A stretch of 64,000 nucleotides of DNA from JAJNBA01 sp963842295. GTDB taxonomy: Bacteria; Actinomycetota; UBA4738; HRBIN12. Position numbers and translations under genes: made by a program. Location of the stretch: contig CAWJFY010000004.1 in the NCBI GenBank assembly GCA_963842295.1, forward strand, positions 301,734 to 365,733, given 5' to 3'. A model generated the notes under the pieces. It had not been told where the DNA came from, made no database searches, and was given only the letters and a program-made list of their open reading frames with translations. Shown here piece by piece: positions 16,625 to 24,831 of the stretch. Numbering within the stretch: the first letter of the stretch is position 1; every line of letters begins with the position of its first letter.

Positions 16625-18097
16625 CTACCAGCGCAACTTGAGAGCCCGTGCGGCCCTCGCCTCATCGAGCCGGCGGACCGGCGTCGTCAGAGGCGCCTCC
16701 CGGAGGATCTCCGGGCTCTCCCGGGCTTCCCGGGCCGCTTGCCGGAGAGCTTCGGCGAACAACTCCAGCGTCGCCTTCGATTCCGTCTCGGTGGGCTCGA
16801 CCATCATTGCTTCCTCCACGACGAGAGGGAAGTACACCGTCGAGGGGTGGAACCCGAGGTCGATCACGCGCTTCGCGACGTCCATCGCCTTGATGCCGAC
16901 CGCGCGAAGCGGTTTCGCCGTGGCGACGAACTCGTGCATCGGCCGCATGTCCGGGTGCGCCAGCGGGAAATCCTCCTTCACGAGGTGCGCGAGGTAGTTG
17001 GCGTTCAGCGCGGCGAGCTCGCTCACCGACTTCAGACCATCCGCCCCATGAAGGAACACGTAGGAGTAGGCGCGCACCAGGATGCCGACGTTCCCATGGA
17101 ACCCGTGCATGCGGCCGATCGAGCGATCGCCTCCGTCCTCGAGCGCGTAGGTCCCGTCGTCCCTTCGCTGCACCATCGGCGTGGGCAGGTAGGGGACGAG
17201 CCCATCCCTCACCCCGACGGGCCCCGCCCCCGGACCTCCTCCCCCGTGCGGCGTCGCGAACGTCTTGTGGGTGTTGATGTGCACGATGTCGAACCCCATG
17301 TCGCCCGGACGACAGCGCCCCAGGATCGCGTTCAGGTTCGCCCCGTCGTAGTACAGGAGTCCGCCCACGCCGTGGATCGTGGCCGCGATCTCTTCGATCT
17401 CCTCCTCGAAGAGCCCAAGGGTGTTGGGGTTCGTCAGCATCAGGCCGGCGACCGACTCGTCGACCAGCTTGGTGAGCGAGCCCACGTCCACCAGACCACG
17501 CGCGTCCGAGCGGACCGGGACCGCCTCGAACCCGGCGAGACGAACACTGGCCGGGTTCGTCCCGTGCGCGGAGTCCGGGATGATCACGCGGCGACGCGGG
17601 TCTCCATGGTCCTCGTGGTGGGCCCGCATCAGGAGCAACCCCGTCATCTCGCCGCACGCACCCGCCGGGGGCTGCAGCGTGGCGCGCGCCATGCCGGTGA
17701 TCTCGCAGAGGGCGCGCTCCAGCCTCCACAGGACCTCCAGCACTCCCTGCGCCGTCGCGTCCGGTTGCAAGGGGTGGAGGTGCTGGAAACCCGGAAGGGC
17801 CGCCACGGACTCGGCGACCTTCGGGTTGTACTTCATCGTGCAGGAACCGAGGGGATACATCCCCGTGTCGAGGCCGTAGTTCATCTGCGCCAAGCGGGTG
17901 TAGTGGCGGACCAGGTCCACCTCCCCCACTTCCGGAAGGTTGGGGCGTCCGCTGCGTGCGTGCTCGGCGGAGATCGGGGCTTCAGGGACGTCGAGTGGCG
18001 GCAGGCTCCACGCTCGCCGGCCGGCGACGGAACGATCGAGGATCGTTCCCTCGCCGCCCGGCCCCTGGCTCCTGATCGGCGCGCCGATCGCGGTCAT
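16625..18097 (-). CDS. gcvPB: Glycine dehydrogenase (decarboxylating) subunit 2
   Basis: PLP-dependent C-terminal half of the P-protein of the glycine cleavage system, 490 residues. The PLP lysine is in INTHKTFATPHGGGGPG. It decarboxylates glycine and passes the aminomethyl group to lipoyl-GcvH. The start is ATG at 18095-18097, overlapping the gcvPA stop by 4 bases, so the subunits are translationally coupled; the longer open frame to 18367 lies inside gcvPA. The partner gcvH is at 24832-25215; gcvT is not in the window. Many bacteria have a single fused gcvP, so the split form is a lineage marker. Confidence 0.96.
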   Translation of the reverse strand: MTAIGAPIRSQGPGGEGTILDRSVAGRRAWSLPPLDVPEAPISAEHARSGRPNLPEVGEVDLVRHYTRLAQMNYGLDTGMYPLGSCTMKYNPKVAESVAALPGFQHLHPLQPDATAQGVLEVLWRLERALCEITGMARATLQPPAGACGEMTGLLLMRAHHEDHGDPRRRVIIPDSAHGTNPASVRLAGFEAVPVRSDARGLVDVGSLTKLVDESVAGLMLTNPNTLGLFEEEIEEIAATIHGVGGLLYYDGANLNAILGRCRPGDMGFDIVHINTHKTFATPHGGGGPGAGPVGVRDGLVPYLPTPMVQRRDDGTYALEDGGDRSIGRMHGFHGNVGILVRAYSYVFLHGADGLKSVSELAALNANYLAHLVKEDFPLAHPDMRPMHEFVATAKPLRAVGIKAMDVAKRVIDLGFHPSTVYFPLVVEEAMMVEPTETESKATLELFAEALRQAAREARESPEILREAPLTTPVRRLDEARAARALKLRW

Positions 18098-19416
18098 CCG
18101 AGGACCTCTTCCATCGCCGCGACGAGCCCGTCGATCTGGGCCCGCGTCCGCCGCTCGGTGACGGCCACCAACAGCACGTCCTCCCCCGCGTGGGGGAACG
18201 GCACACCACCCAGATAGCCTCGCTCGACCAGCCCCTCGACGACCTGATCGGCTCGGCCCGGCACCTTCAGGGCGAACTCCTTGAAGAACGGCGCGTCGGC
18301 GTGAAGCATCGAGACGCCGGGGAGCTCGGAGAGCCGCCCGGCGGCGTACGAGGCCTTCGCCGCGCATTGGCGCCCGACCTCGACGAGACCTTCGGGTCCG
18401 AGCCAGCCCAGGTAGATCGTGGCGGCGATCGCCATCAGGGTCTGGTTGGTGCAGATGTTCGAGTTGGCTTTCTCGCGGCGGATGTGCTGCTCACGGGCCT
18501 GGAGCGTGAGCACGTAGCCCGGAGCATCATCGAGGTCGACCGTTTCGCCGACGATCCGACCGGGCATCCGCCGCACGTCCGCCATGCGAGCTGCGATGAG
18601 ACCCAGATACGGTCCGCCGAAGGCGAGATGGTTCCCCAGGGATTGTCCCTCGGCGACGGCGATGTCGGCACCGAGCTCTCCCGGCGGGGCGAGTACGCCT
18701 AAGGAAAGCGGGTCGAACACCTGGATCGCCTTCGCGCCGCCCGCTCGAGCGGCGCCGAAGAGCTGCCGCGCCGGCTCCAAGATCCCCAGCACGTTGGGAT
18801 GCTGGACCACCACCGCCGCAACATCCTCGCCGACGACCGGTGATCCCCCTCTCCCCCCTTCGCCGGCGAAGACCTCGGGCTCGTATCCGGAACCCGTGCC
18901 GTACGTTCGGAGGGTCTCGACCAACCTCGGATCGACTCCCTCGGACACGAGGACCCGGCCCCGTTCACCGGTCCTCGCCATGTTCGCGGCCTCGACGAGC
19001 GCGGTCGCCCCGTCGTAGAGGGAAGCATTCGACACCTCCATGCCGGTGAGCTCACACACCATCGACTGGAACTCGAAGAGGGCTTGCAGGACCCCTTGGG
19101 ACAGTTCCGGCTGGTACGGCGTGTAGGCGGTCGAGAACTCGGACCGGGCGGCGAGCGCCCAGACCACGGACGGGATGTGATGGTCGTACGCGCCTGCACC
19201 CGCGAAGCACACGAGCTCGTCCAGGTTCCGGTTGCGTGCGGCATGGCGCCGAAGATCCTCGACGATCTCGAGCTCCGAAACCCCGTCCGGGAGCCCGAGG
19301 GCTCCGTCGAGACGCACGGCCGGGGGTATCTGATCGAACAGCCCGTCGAGCGACGAGAGGCCGATCGCCGACAGCATCTCCTCGATCTCCGAAGGCGTGT
19401 GCGGGGCGAACTTCAC
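18094..19416 (-). CDS. gcvPA: Glycine dehydrogenase (decarboxylating) subunit 1
   Basis: N-terminal half of the split P-protein, 440 residues, starting MKFAPHTPSEIEEML. It forms a heterotetramer with GcvPB and lacks its own PLP lysine. Recognisable stretches are TAYTPYQPELSQG and MEVSNASLYDGATA. It overlaps gcvPB by 4 bases and lies 28 bases downstream of the small nuclease-like gene. Confidence 0.96.
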   Translation of the reverse strand: MKFAPHTPSEIEEMLSAIGLSSLDGLFDQIPPAVRLDGALGLPDGVSELEIVEDLRRHAARNRNLDELVCFAGAGAYDHHIPSVVWALAARSEFSTAYTPYQPELSQGVLQALFEFQSMVCELTGMEVSNASLYDGATALVEAANMARTGERGRVLVSEGVDPRLVETLRTYGTGSGYEPEVFAGEGGRGGSPVVGEDVAAVVVQHPNVLGILEPARQLFGAARAGGAKAIQVFDPLSLGVLAPPGELGADIAVAEGQSLGNHLAFGGPYLGLIAARMADVRRMPGRIVGETVDLDDAPGYVLTLQAREQHIRREKANSNICTNQTLMAIAATIYLGWLGPEGLVEVGRQCAAKASYAAGRLSELPGVSMLHADAPFFKEFALKVPGRADQVVEGLVERGYLGGVPFPHAGEDVLLVAVTERRTRAQIDGLVAAMEEVLG

Positions 19417-19444
19417 GCCGGGCAGTGTACGGGGAGGTGGGGTT

Positions 19445-19816
19445 TCAGCCGGAGCGATCCTCGAGCCCGTACTTCGTGACGAGCGAGAGGTAGTCCCGCT
19501 GATAGAACACCTTGCACCGGATCTCTGGGTAGCGCTCGCGAAGCTGCCGGACCTTCCTGTTCTTCCTGGTCACCAGCTTCTGGTTGAGCGTGGTGATCTC
19601 GATGTAAAGGTCGAACTCCGGGAGGAAGAAATCGGGTGTGAATCGACGGACCACGTGCCCTTCGCGGTCCCATTCGATGTCGAAGGAAGTCGGCTCGTAG
19701 TCCCAGGAGATCCCGTAGAAATCGAGCAGCTGCGCGAACTGGCGCTCGGAGGCGTGGGCGAAGCGGACGGTGTCGCTCTTGGGCAGAGACTCCAGGGCCT
19801 CGGCTCGCGTGCTCAC
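19445..19816 (-). CDS. Small PD-(D/E)xK nuclease-like protein
   Basis: 123-residue cytosolic protein I do not recognise by name. The segment FTPDFFLPEFDLYIEITT followed by KLVTRKNRKV fits the PD-(D/E)xK nuclease core: Asp in TPDF, Glu in YIEI, and a following lysine-rich helix, as in Vsr- or DUF559-like proteins. The usual D/E-x-K spacing is not exact (EITTLNQK), so activity is uncertain. Its stop overlaps nothing, but its start codon overlaps the merR stop by 4 bases, placing it in the merR-gcvPA transcription unit. It could be a repair or tRNA/RNA nuclease. Confidence 0.7.
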   Translation of the reverse strand: MSTRAEALESLPKSDTVRFAHASERQFAQLLDFYGISWDYEPTSFDIEWDREGHVVRRFTPDFFLPEFDLYIEITTLNQKLVTRKNRKVRQLRERYPEIRCKVFYQRDYLSLVTKYGLEDRSG

Positions 19817-20244
19817 GACCCTCCTGCGGCCGCCCTTCTGCGTTTGGAGAGGGTCCCCTCAAGATCGTTCCACACGTTGTCGAGGGCGATCGCGAACACG
19901 CCCTGACCCTTCTGAAGGAGGTCGATCACCGCCTCCGGTGAGTGCGCCTCGTAGACGCCGCGGCCATCCGACATCAACGTGACCCCGTGGGGCGGCCGCT
20001 TCATGGACTGCAGATGCTCAACGGCCTTCCGGACACGCTGCAGGGACACCCCCGTGTCCAAGAGCTTCTTTATCACCTTGAGTGAGACCAGGTCTTGGAA
20101 CGAGTACAGCCGCTGAGTTCCCGACCCGTGAGCGTCGCGGACCGACGGGGTGACCAGCTCGGTCCTCGCCCAGTAGTCGAGCTGCCGATAGCTGATGCCA
20201 ACGATGCGGCAGACGTCCGGTACCCGATAGCCCTCTTCGCTCAT
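19813..20244 (-). CDS. MerR family transcriptional regulator (Rv1830-like)
   Basis: 143-residue regulator with an N-terminal MerR winged helix (VPDVCRIVGISYRQLDYWART) and a short C-terminal domain with no metal-binding cysteines. It sits with the glycine decarboxylase and bifunctional nuclease genes, as the second MerR gene does in mycobacteria. The ATG at 20244 is preceded by GGAG; the open frame to 20370 lacks a good start. A TTGACA/TACGCT promoter lies upstream, with a CGTAATTACG palindrome between it and the start codon, suggesting autoregulation. Confidence 0.9.
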   Translation of the reverse strand: MSEEGYRVPDVCRIVGISYRQLDYWARTELVTPSVRDAHGSGTQRLYSFQDLVSLKVIKKLLDTGVSLQRVRKAVEHLQSMKRPPHGVTLMSDGRGVYEAHSPEAVIDLLQKGQGVFAIALDNVWNDLEGTLSKRRRAAAGGS

Positions 20245-20252
20245 CACAGCTC

Positions 20253-20262
20253 CGTAATTACG
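20253..20262. promoter_or_regulatory. Palindrome CGTAATTACG upstream of merR
   Basis: A perfect 10-base palindrome, notably AT-rich for this genome, lies 8 bases upstream of the merR start and just after the predicted transcription start. It may be an operator. Confidence 0.45.
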
Positions 20263-20275
20263 ACCATGTCGCCGC

Positions 20276-20304
20276 AGCGTAGGTCCCTCGGAGGCACGTG
20301 TCAA
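20276..20304 (-). promoter_or_regulatory. Predicted promoter of merR
   Basis: On the minus strand TTGACA (20299-20304) is followed after 17 bases by TACGCT (20276-20281), a good match to the housekeeping sigma factor consensus. Confidence 0.65.
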
Positions 20305-20422
20305 CGGAACGTGCTCACCCCCTGCGCCCAGGCTCAAGTTCCCGGGGGGTAGCTGTCGATGACTACCCACAACTAGGTATCAAAAAATTCATGGCCAGAG
20401 GCCGAAGAGAAGACCAAACGAC

Positions 20423-20890
20423 ATGACACGCACACGCACGCAGACCGCGCTCACCAGGATCGCCCTCGTGGCGACGTTCTTGACGGCCTTCACCGCGCTC
20501 GCGCCTTCCCCGGCGAACGCGGCCACGTACCCCCGGGCTCGGATGTACCAGGCCACCAACGGCAGCCGCCTCCACAACGGCGTAGCGAGGGTCAACATCC
20601 ACTGGACGATGTCCAGGCTCGCCCGCCGACACAGCATCTCGATGGCGAACAAGGGGTACATCTTCCACACGTCGAACCCGTCCTCGTTCTATCTGAAAGG
20701 CGTCAGGTGGGCGAGGTGGGGCGAGAACGTCGGTGTCACCAGCGGCACGGTCGCAGGGATCCAGGATGCGTTCATGCGTTCGCCCGACCATCGCTCGAAC
20801 ATCCTGAACCGGGGATTCCACCGAGTGGCGCTGGGCACCTATCGTGACGCAGACGGCTTGCTCTGGGTCACCGTCTTCTTCTACGGATAG
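20423..20890 (+). CDS. Secreted CAP-domain (SCP/PR-1-like) protein
   Basis: 155-residue exported protein: Tat/Sec-like signal peptide (basic start, hydrophobic 12-28, ending NAATYPRA), then a CAP domain with LARRHSISMA, GENVGVTSG, HRSNILNRGFHRVALG and a final beta strand LLWVTVFFYG. Bacterial CAP proteins are secreted and mostly of unknown function. The canonical first His lies in RRHS and the second in DHRSN. It is divergent from merR, and convergent with the nuclease gene 40 bases away. Confidence 0.9.
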   Translation: MTRTRTQTALTRIALVATFLTAFTALAPSPANAATYPRARMYQATNGSRLHNGVARVNIHWTMSRLARRHSISMANKGYIFHTSNPSSFYLKGVRWARWGENVGVTSGTVAGIQDAFMRSPDHRSNILNRGFHRVALGTYRDADGLLWVTVFFYG

Positions 20891-20930
20891 GCCGCGGCGT
20901 TCCGGCCCGGTCGCTGCGCCGGCACCAACG

Positions 20931-21419
20931 TCAGGCGTTCCCCTCCTCGGGGTTGAAGTCCTCCGGCGTCACGTTGTCGAGGAACTCACGGAATTTCTCG
21001 ACCTCCTCCTCCTCCTCGCCCGGGATCAGGATCGCGGCCTCCTCGAGGACGTCCTCGTTGGCGAAGATCGGCACGGCCAACCGTACGGCCAGAGCGATCG
21101 CATCGGAAGGCCGCGAGCTCACCTCGTAGCGGTTGCCGTTCCGTTGGAGCTCGATCGTCGCGTAGAACGTGGAATCCCGGAGCTCCGTCACCACGATCTT
21201 CTCGACCGCGACCGAGAGGTCCTCGAGGATGTTCTTCATCAGATCGTGGGTCATCGGCCTCGGTGTCTGGACGCCTTGCAACGAGAGTGCGATCGCCGCG
21301 GCCTCGGAGGCACCGATCCAGATCGGGAGGTACCGCTCGCCGTCCCTCTCACGGAGCAGCACGATGGGCTGGTTGGTCGGAAGCTCCACCCGAACGCCCT
21401 CCAGCTGCATCTCGATCAT
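20931..21419 (-). CDS. Bifunctional nuclease domain protein (DUF151)
   Basis: 162-residue protein of the bifunctional nuclease (BFN) family, starting MIEMQLEGVRVELPTNQP. Conserved features are LPIWIGASEAAAIALSLQG, RPMTHDLMKNIL and SSRPSDAIALAVR. It ends in an acidic Glu-rich tail. A BFN gene sits at the same place between two MerR genes in mycobacteria (Rv1829). The ATG at 21419 is used; the longer open frame to 21767 runs through hpt. Biochemical role in bacteria is unclear. Confidence 0.92.
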   Translation of the reverse strand: MIEMQLEGVRVELPTNQPIVLLRERDGERYLPIWIGASEAAAIALSLQGVQTPRPMTHDLMKNILEDLSVAVEKIVVTELRDSTFYATIELQRNGNRYEVSSRPSDAIALAVRLAVPIFANEDVLEEAAILIPGEEEEEVEKFREFLDNVTPEDFNPEEGNA

Positions 21420-21462
21420 GGTCGTGCTGGCACTGTACGAGGGGCTCGCGACCGAGCGCAAC

Positions 21463-22041
21463 CTAGCCGGTGGCGACGAGATGCGAGAGCAACGCGTTCG
21501 GGTCGGCCTTGAGCGCGGCCGTATCGGAGATCTCGAGGATATCGGCCAGATTGCGGTATCGCTCCTCGAAGTCGAGACCGTACCCGACCACGAAGCTGTC
21601 CGGACAGTCGAACCCAACGTAGCGAGGGCGAAGCGGCACGATCCTCCGGATGGACCGGTCGAGGAGAGTGCACAGCTCGAGCGACGCCGGCCGGCGTGCC
21701 CGCAAGATCGACAGCAGGTACGAAAGGGTGAGACCGGTGTCGACGATGTCCTCGACGAGGAGCACATCTCGGCCTGTCAGATCGATCTCGACGTCGAGGA
21801 GGATCCGGACCCGGCCCATCGACTCCTCAGCACCCCCGTACGGGCTGATAGCCATCATGTGGGTCTCGAGGGGTAGCTGGATCTGGCGGATGAGATCCGC
21901 GAGGAACACCGTGCCGCCCTTCAGCACCGAGATGAGGACGGGGTCTCGCCCCACGTAGTCCCCGGTGATCGTGCGGCCGAGCTCCTCCACCCGGTGGCGG
22001 ATGTCCTCGCGGCCGAACAGCACGCGAGCGAGCTCCGTCAT
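21463..22041 (-). CDS. hpt: Hypoxanthine phosphoribosyltransferase
   Basis: Purine salvage enzyme converting hypoxanthine or guanine with PRPP to IMP or GMP; 192 residues, normal length. The PRPP-binding motif LLVEDIVDTGLTL is intact, as is the flexible-loop MAISPYGG and the base-contacting FVVGYGLDFEERYRN. Cytosolic. It is in a minus-strand run between the carboxypeptidase (102 bases upstream) and the BFN gene. Confidence 0.96.
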   Translation of the reverse strand: MTELARVLFGREDIRHRVEELGRTITGDYVGRDPVLISVLKGGTVFLADLIRQIQLPLETHMMAISPYGGAEESMGRVRILLDVEIDLTGRDVLLVEDIVDTGLTLSYLLSILRARRPASLELCTLLDRSIRRIVPLRPRYVGFDCPDSFVVGYGLDFEERYRNLADILEISDTAALKADPNALLSHLVATG

Positions 22042-22143
22042 CGGGTCCGGAGCCTAGCATCAGCCCGAGGTCGGACGGACTCTGCCGATCTCGGATCGCT
22101 GCCGCGACGTCACGCGGACCGAAACACCGCCGAGCGCCGGAAC

Positions 22144-23415
22144 CTACCCGAAGAGGCCGGCAACGATCGAGGCCACTGCGCCGGACACGGCGCCCGCAGC
22201 CCGGCCCCACCAGGAGCCGGCGGGCTCCTCGGGCGGCTCCAGGTCCCCCACGAGGATCTGGACCCGTCCCAAGGTTTCCCCGGCGAGGGTCACCCGGAGG
22301 GTCCCGACGACCGAGCCGCTCGGGGGCGGATAGGCGACGGCTCGCGACACGCTGACGATCCGTTCGATCGCGCGGCTCTCGCGCACGCGAACGAGCGCTT
22401 CTAAGCGCGCTCCTGAAACGACGGGCACCTCTCCTCCGCGCACCCGCACGCTCCCGAGCGACTCCCCATCTTCGAGGATCGAACGGCGCTCGTAGGCGGC
22501 GAACCCGTGGTTGAGCAGTGCGGCGGCATCGGAGAACACCTCGTCGCGCCCACCGAGGACGACGACGGCGAGCTGTCTGTCGCCTCGGATGGCCGTGGCC
22601 ATCAGACAGGATCCGGCGGTCGCCGTGAAGCCGGTCTTGACGCCGGATGCACCCGGGAACAGCCATAGCATCACGTTGCGATTCTGGATCCTCCGCGGGC
22701 GCGCCGAGTTCGACCGCACGACCACGAACCTGCGAGCGACAAGATCCCGGAACGTGGGATCCTTCGAGGCCTCTCGAAGCAGCACCATCAGATCGGTCGC
22801 AGACGATCGTCCGCTGTCATCGAGACCGTGCGGGGATGTGAACCTCGTTCGCGACATGCCCAGCGCCTTCGCCCGTGCGTTCATGGCGTTCACGAACGCG
22901 GGAACGCTGCCCGATTCCTCGATCGCGAGAGCCTCGGCCGCATCGTTCGCGGACCCGAGGAGCAAACCGGCCAGCAGTCCACGGATGGACAAGCGTTCCC
23001 CTGCCCGGAGGCCGAGGGTCGATCCCCCGCCGTAGTCGTCGCGAGCGAACACCGCATCGGGATGCACTCGCACCGTCCGATCGAGATGCCCTCCTTCTCG
23101 CTTCAGGACGACGAGGGCGGTCATGATCTTCGTGAGGCTGGCGACCGCCCGGGGCCGATCGGGCGACTTCTGGAAGAGGATCTGCCCGGTACCGAGGTCC
23201 ATCAGGATCGCCGCCGAGGCGTCCACCCCTGGAACGGGGATCGGGTCCCCGGGCGTTGACAGGCTTGAGACGAACGGGGACGGGGAGCCGTTGGGCGGCA
23301 CCGGTGTCGGCGGCGGAGCAACCTGAGGGCCTCGCGCGCCGAACGCCGAGACCTGAGCGAGGAGGACGAGCAAGGGCAGGACGGCGATCGCGCTGCCGGC
23401 GACCCGCCGCGTCAC
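22144..23415 (-). CDS. D-alanyl-D-alanine carboxypeptidase (PBP5-type)
   Basis: Exported penicillin-binding protein of 423 residues that trims peptidoglycan pentapeptides. Signal peptide at 1-28, a Pro-rich linker, then the SxxK motif SLTK (93-96), SxN in GSANDAAEAL and KTG in VKTGFTATAG. A C-terminal PBP5-like beta domain follows and then a final hydrophobic stretch (GRAAGAVSGAVASIVAG) that could be an amphipathic or membrane anchor. Its start overlaps the stop of the ftsR-like gene by 4 bases. Confidence 0.95.
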   Translation of the reverse strand: MTRRVAGSAIAVLPLLVLLAQVSAFGARGPQVAPPPTPVPPNGSPSPFVSSLSTPGDPIPVPGVDASAAILMDLGTGQILFQKSPDRPRAVASLTKIMTALVVLKREGGHLDRTVRVHPDAVFARDDYGGGSTLGLRAGERLSIRGLLAGLLLGSANDAAEALAIEESGSVPAFVNAMNARAKALGMSRTRFTSPHGLDDSGRSSATDLMVLLREASKDPTFRDLVARRFVVVRSNSARPRRIQNRNVMLWLFPGASGVKTGFTATAGSCLMATAIRGDRQLAVVVLGGRDEVFSDAAALLNHGFAAYERRSILEDGESLGSVRVRGGEVPVVSGARLEALVRVRESRAIERIVSVSRAVAYPPPSGSVVGTLRVTLAGETLGRVQILVGDLEPPEEPAGSWWGRAAGAVSGAVASIVAGLFG

Positions 23416-24143
23416 GCGCTGCGGAGGTGGTCGCGCAGGTTGGTGCGGAGCAAGGCCTGCTTGAACTTCCGCGACGTCGCAGACAGGCTCGCAAGCGTCT
23501 GGGCAGCGGTCCGGCGCGCGTCCGGGTTCTTCTGACGGAGCGTGGGCGCGACGATCTGATCGAAGAACGCGGACTCTCGATCCGCGAAATGCTTGTACAT
23601 CGTGAGGTGCCTCGCTTCGATCCCGTAGCGGAAGAAGTCCTTCACGATCGAAAGGAGGATGAAGTCGTCGCCGTCGTAATAGCGCGCGCCTTCCGGACCG
23701 TGCGACGAGATGATCCCGAACGCCTCGAGCTCCTTGATCCTGTCTCGGTCGATGCCCGTGGCGGTGGCCATCTCCTCGAGGGACATCTGGAGCCCCGTCG
23801 GGGCCTCCGCGATCTCCTCCACCACCGACACGGTGTCGTCCCCCTGGGCCTCCCCGTCGCTCGACAGGTCCAGCTCGTCGGAACCGGCGTCCTGGCGTAC
23901 CAGTCGCTCCTTGATCACCTTGAGCGGGAGGTACTCGTCTCGCTGCATCCGGAGGATCGACTTCAGGCGCTCGACGTCGTGCGCGTAGAACTTCCGATAG
24001 CCGGACGGTGTCCGCTCGGGCTCGATCAAGCCCTCGGCCTCGAGGAAACGGATCTTCGAGATCGTGATGTCCGGGAACTCCGTCTTCACGGACACGAGGA
24101 CCTCACCGATCGACTGGTAGTTGCGCGTGCCGGCCATCTGCAC
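23412..24143 (-). CDS. ftsR: MerR family regulator, FtsR-like
   Basis: 243-residue MerR-type DNA-binding protein with helix-turn-helix at NYQSIGEVLVSVKTEFPDIT and dimerisation helices containing SGYRKFYAHDVERL. It is orthologous by position to FtsR (Rv1828 in M. tuberculosis), which in Corynebacterium activates ftsZ. It follows the GarA-like gene with only 1 base between them, and its stop overlaps the carboxypeptidase start, tying a division regulator to wall maturation. ATG at 24143; a second ATG two codons later is equally possible. The symbol rests on synteny and domain layout. Confidence 0.88.
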   Translation of the reverse strand: MQMAGTRNYQSIGEVLVSVKTEFPDITISKIRFLEAEGLIEPERTPSGYRKFYAHDVERLKSILRMQRDEYLPLKVIKERLVRQDAGSDELDLSSDGEAQGDDTVSVVEEIAEAPTGLQMSLEEMATATGIDRDRIKELEAFGIISSHGPEGARYYDGDDFILLSIVKDFFRYGIEARHLTMYKHFADRESAFFDQIVAPTLRQKNPDARRTAAQTLASLSATSRKFKQALLRTNLRDHLRSA

Positions 24144-24144
24144 C

Positions 24145-24648
24145 TCACTCCCCTGCCTGGAAGAACGTCAGCCTGAATCGCCCGATCTGCACCTGATCTC
24201 CCGTTGCGAGCTTGGTCTCATCGACCTGCTCGCCGTTCACGTAGGTTCCGTTGAGGCTTCCCGCGTCACGGACGAACCACTCCCCGCCCTTGCGGCGCTC
24301 GAACGTGGCGTGCACTCGTGACACCGTGATGTCGTCGAGGAACACCCCGCTGTCGGTGCTGCGTCCGACGGTCGTCGAGTCCGTCTCGAGGAGGAACGTC
24401 GACCCGGCGTTGGGACCACGCTTCACTTGAAGCAGTGCCTGCCCCGCCTCCAGTACATCCTCCGGGAACGGGAACTCGACGTTCTCGTCATCTTCGGGCT
24501 CGACCTGTGTGAGCGTGACCGTCGACTCATCCTGAAGAGGAGCTCCGCATTCGGCACAGAACCTTGCGTCGTCGCGGTTGGGATGTCCACAACGCGTACA
24601 GAACACCGTCAGCTTCCCCTCTGGTCTGATGTCGGGTCGACGGTCCAT
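24145..24648 (-). CDS. garA: FHA-domain protein, GarA-like, with N-terminal zinc ribbon
   Basis: 167-residue phosphothreonine-binding protein. A zinc ribbon comes first (CTRCGHPNRDDARFCAECG, about 17-35), then ESTVTLTQVEPED, which resembles the phosphorylated ETT segment of GarA, then a complete FHA domain (TTVGRSTDSGVFLDD, VSRVHATFERR, LNGTYVNGE). In mycobacteria GarA, controlled by PknB/PknG, inhibits 2-oxoglutarate-using enzymes. The zinc ribbon is not part of mycobacterial GarA. ATG at 24648 is used; a TTGACC/TAACGT promoter and three 23-base-spaced repeats lie upstream. Confidence 0.88.
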   Translation of the reverse strand: MDRRPDIRPEGKLTVFCTRCGHPNRDDARFCAECGAPLQDESTVTLTQVEPEDDENVEFPFPEDVLEAGQALLQVKRGPNAGSTFLLETDSTTVGRSTDSGVFLDDITVSRVHATFERRKGGEWFVRDAGSLNGTYVNGEQVDETKLATGDQVQIGRFRLTFFQAGE

Positions 24649-24682
24649 ATCGCGCGTAACCGTGGACCTCGATGCGTCGTGG

Positions 24683-24711
24683 ACGTTATCGCAGGGTGTG
24701 AGGAGGGTCAA
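24683..24711 (-). promoter_or_regulatory. Predicted garA promoter
   Basis: On the minus strand TTGACC (24706-24711) and TAACGT (24683-24688) are separated by 17 bases, 35 bases upstream of the start codon. Confidence 0.6.
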
Positions 24712-24726
24712 CCGCGACTTCGCCCA

Positions 24727-24781
24727 ACCCTCGACCAAGCCGACGCATGACCCTCGACATGGGAAGAGCCCTACCCTCGAC
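24727..24781 (-). promoter_or_regulatory. Three phased GTCGAGGGT direct repeats upstream of garA promoter
   Basis: ACCCTCGAC occurs on the plus strand at 24727-24735, 24750-24758 and 24773-24781, exactly 23 bases apart. In garA orientation these are GTCGAGGGT sites centred roughly 55, 78 and 101 bases upstream of the predicted transcription start, a spacing of about two helical turns. This is the layout of an activator-binding array; the protein is unknown. Confidence 0.5.
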
Positions 24782-24810
24782 CCGCGCTGAAGCGTGGTTC
24801 AGGGTCGAGG
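24775..24810 (-). terminator. Hairpin downstream of gcvH
   Basis: CCTCGACCC (24775-24783) and GGGTCGAGG (24802-24810) form a 9-bp stem with an 18-base loop, 22 bases past the gcvH stop. No T-run follows, and the left arm is also the third GTCGAGGGT site, so it may be terminator, operator or both. Confidence 0.45.
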
Positions 24811-24831
24811 CTTCGACGGTGGAGACTGACG

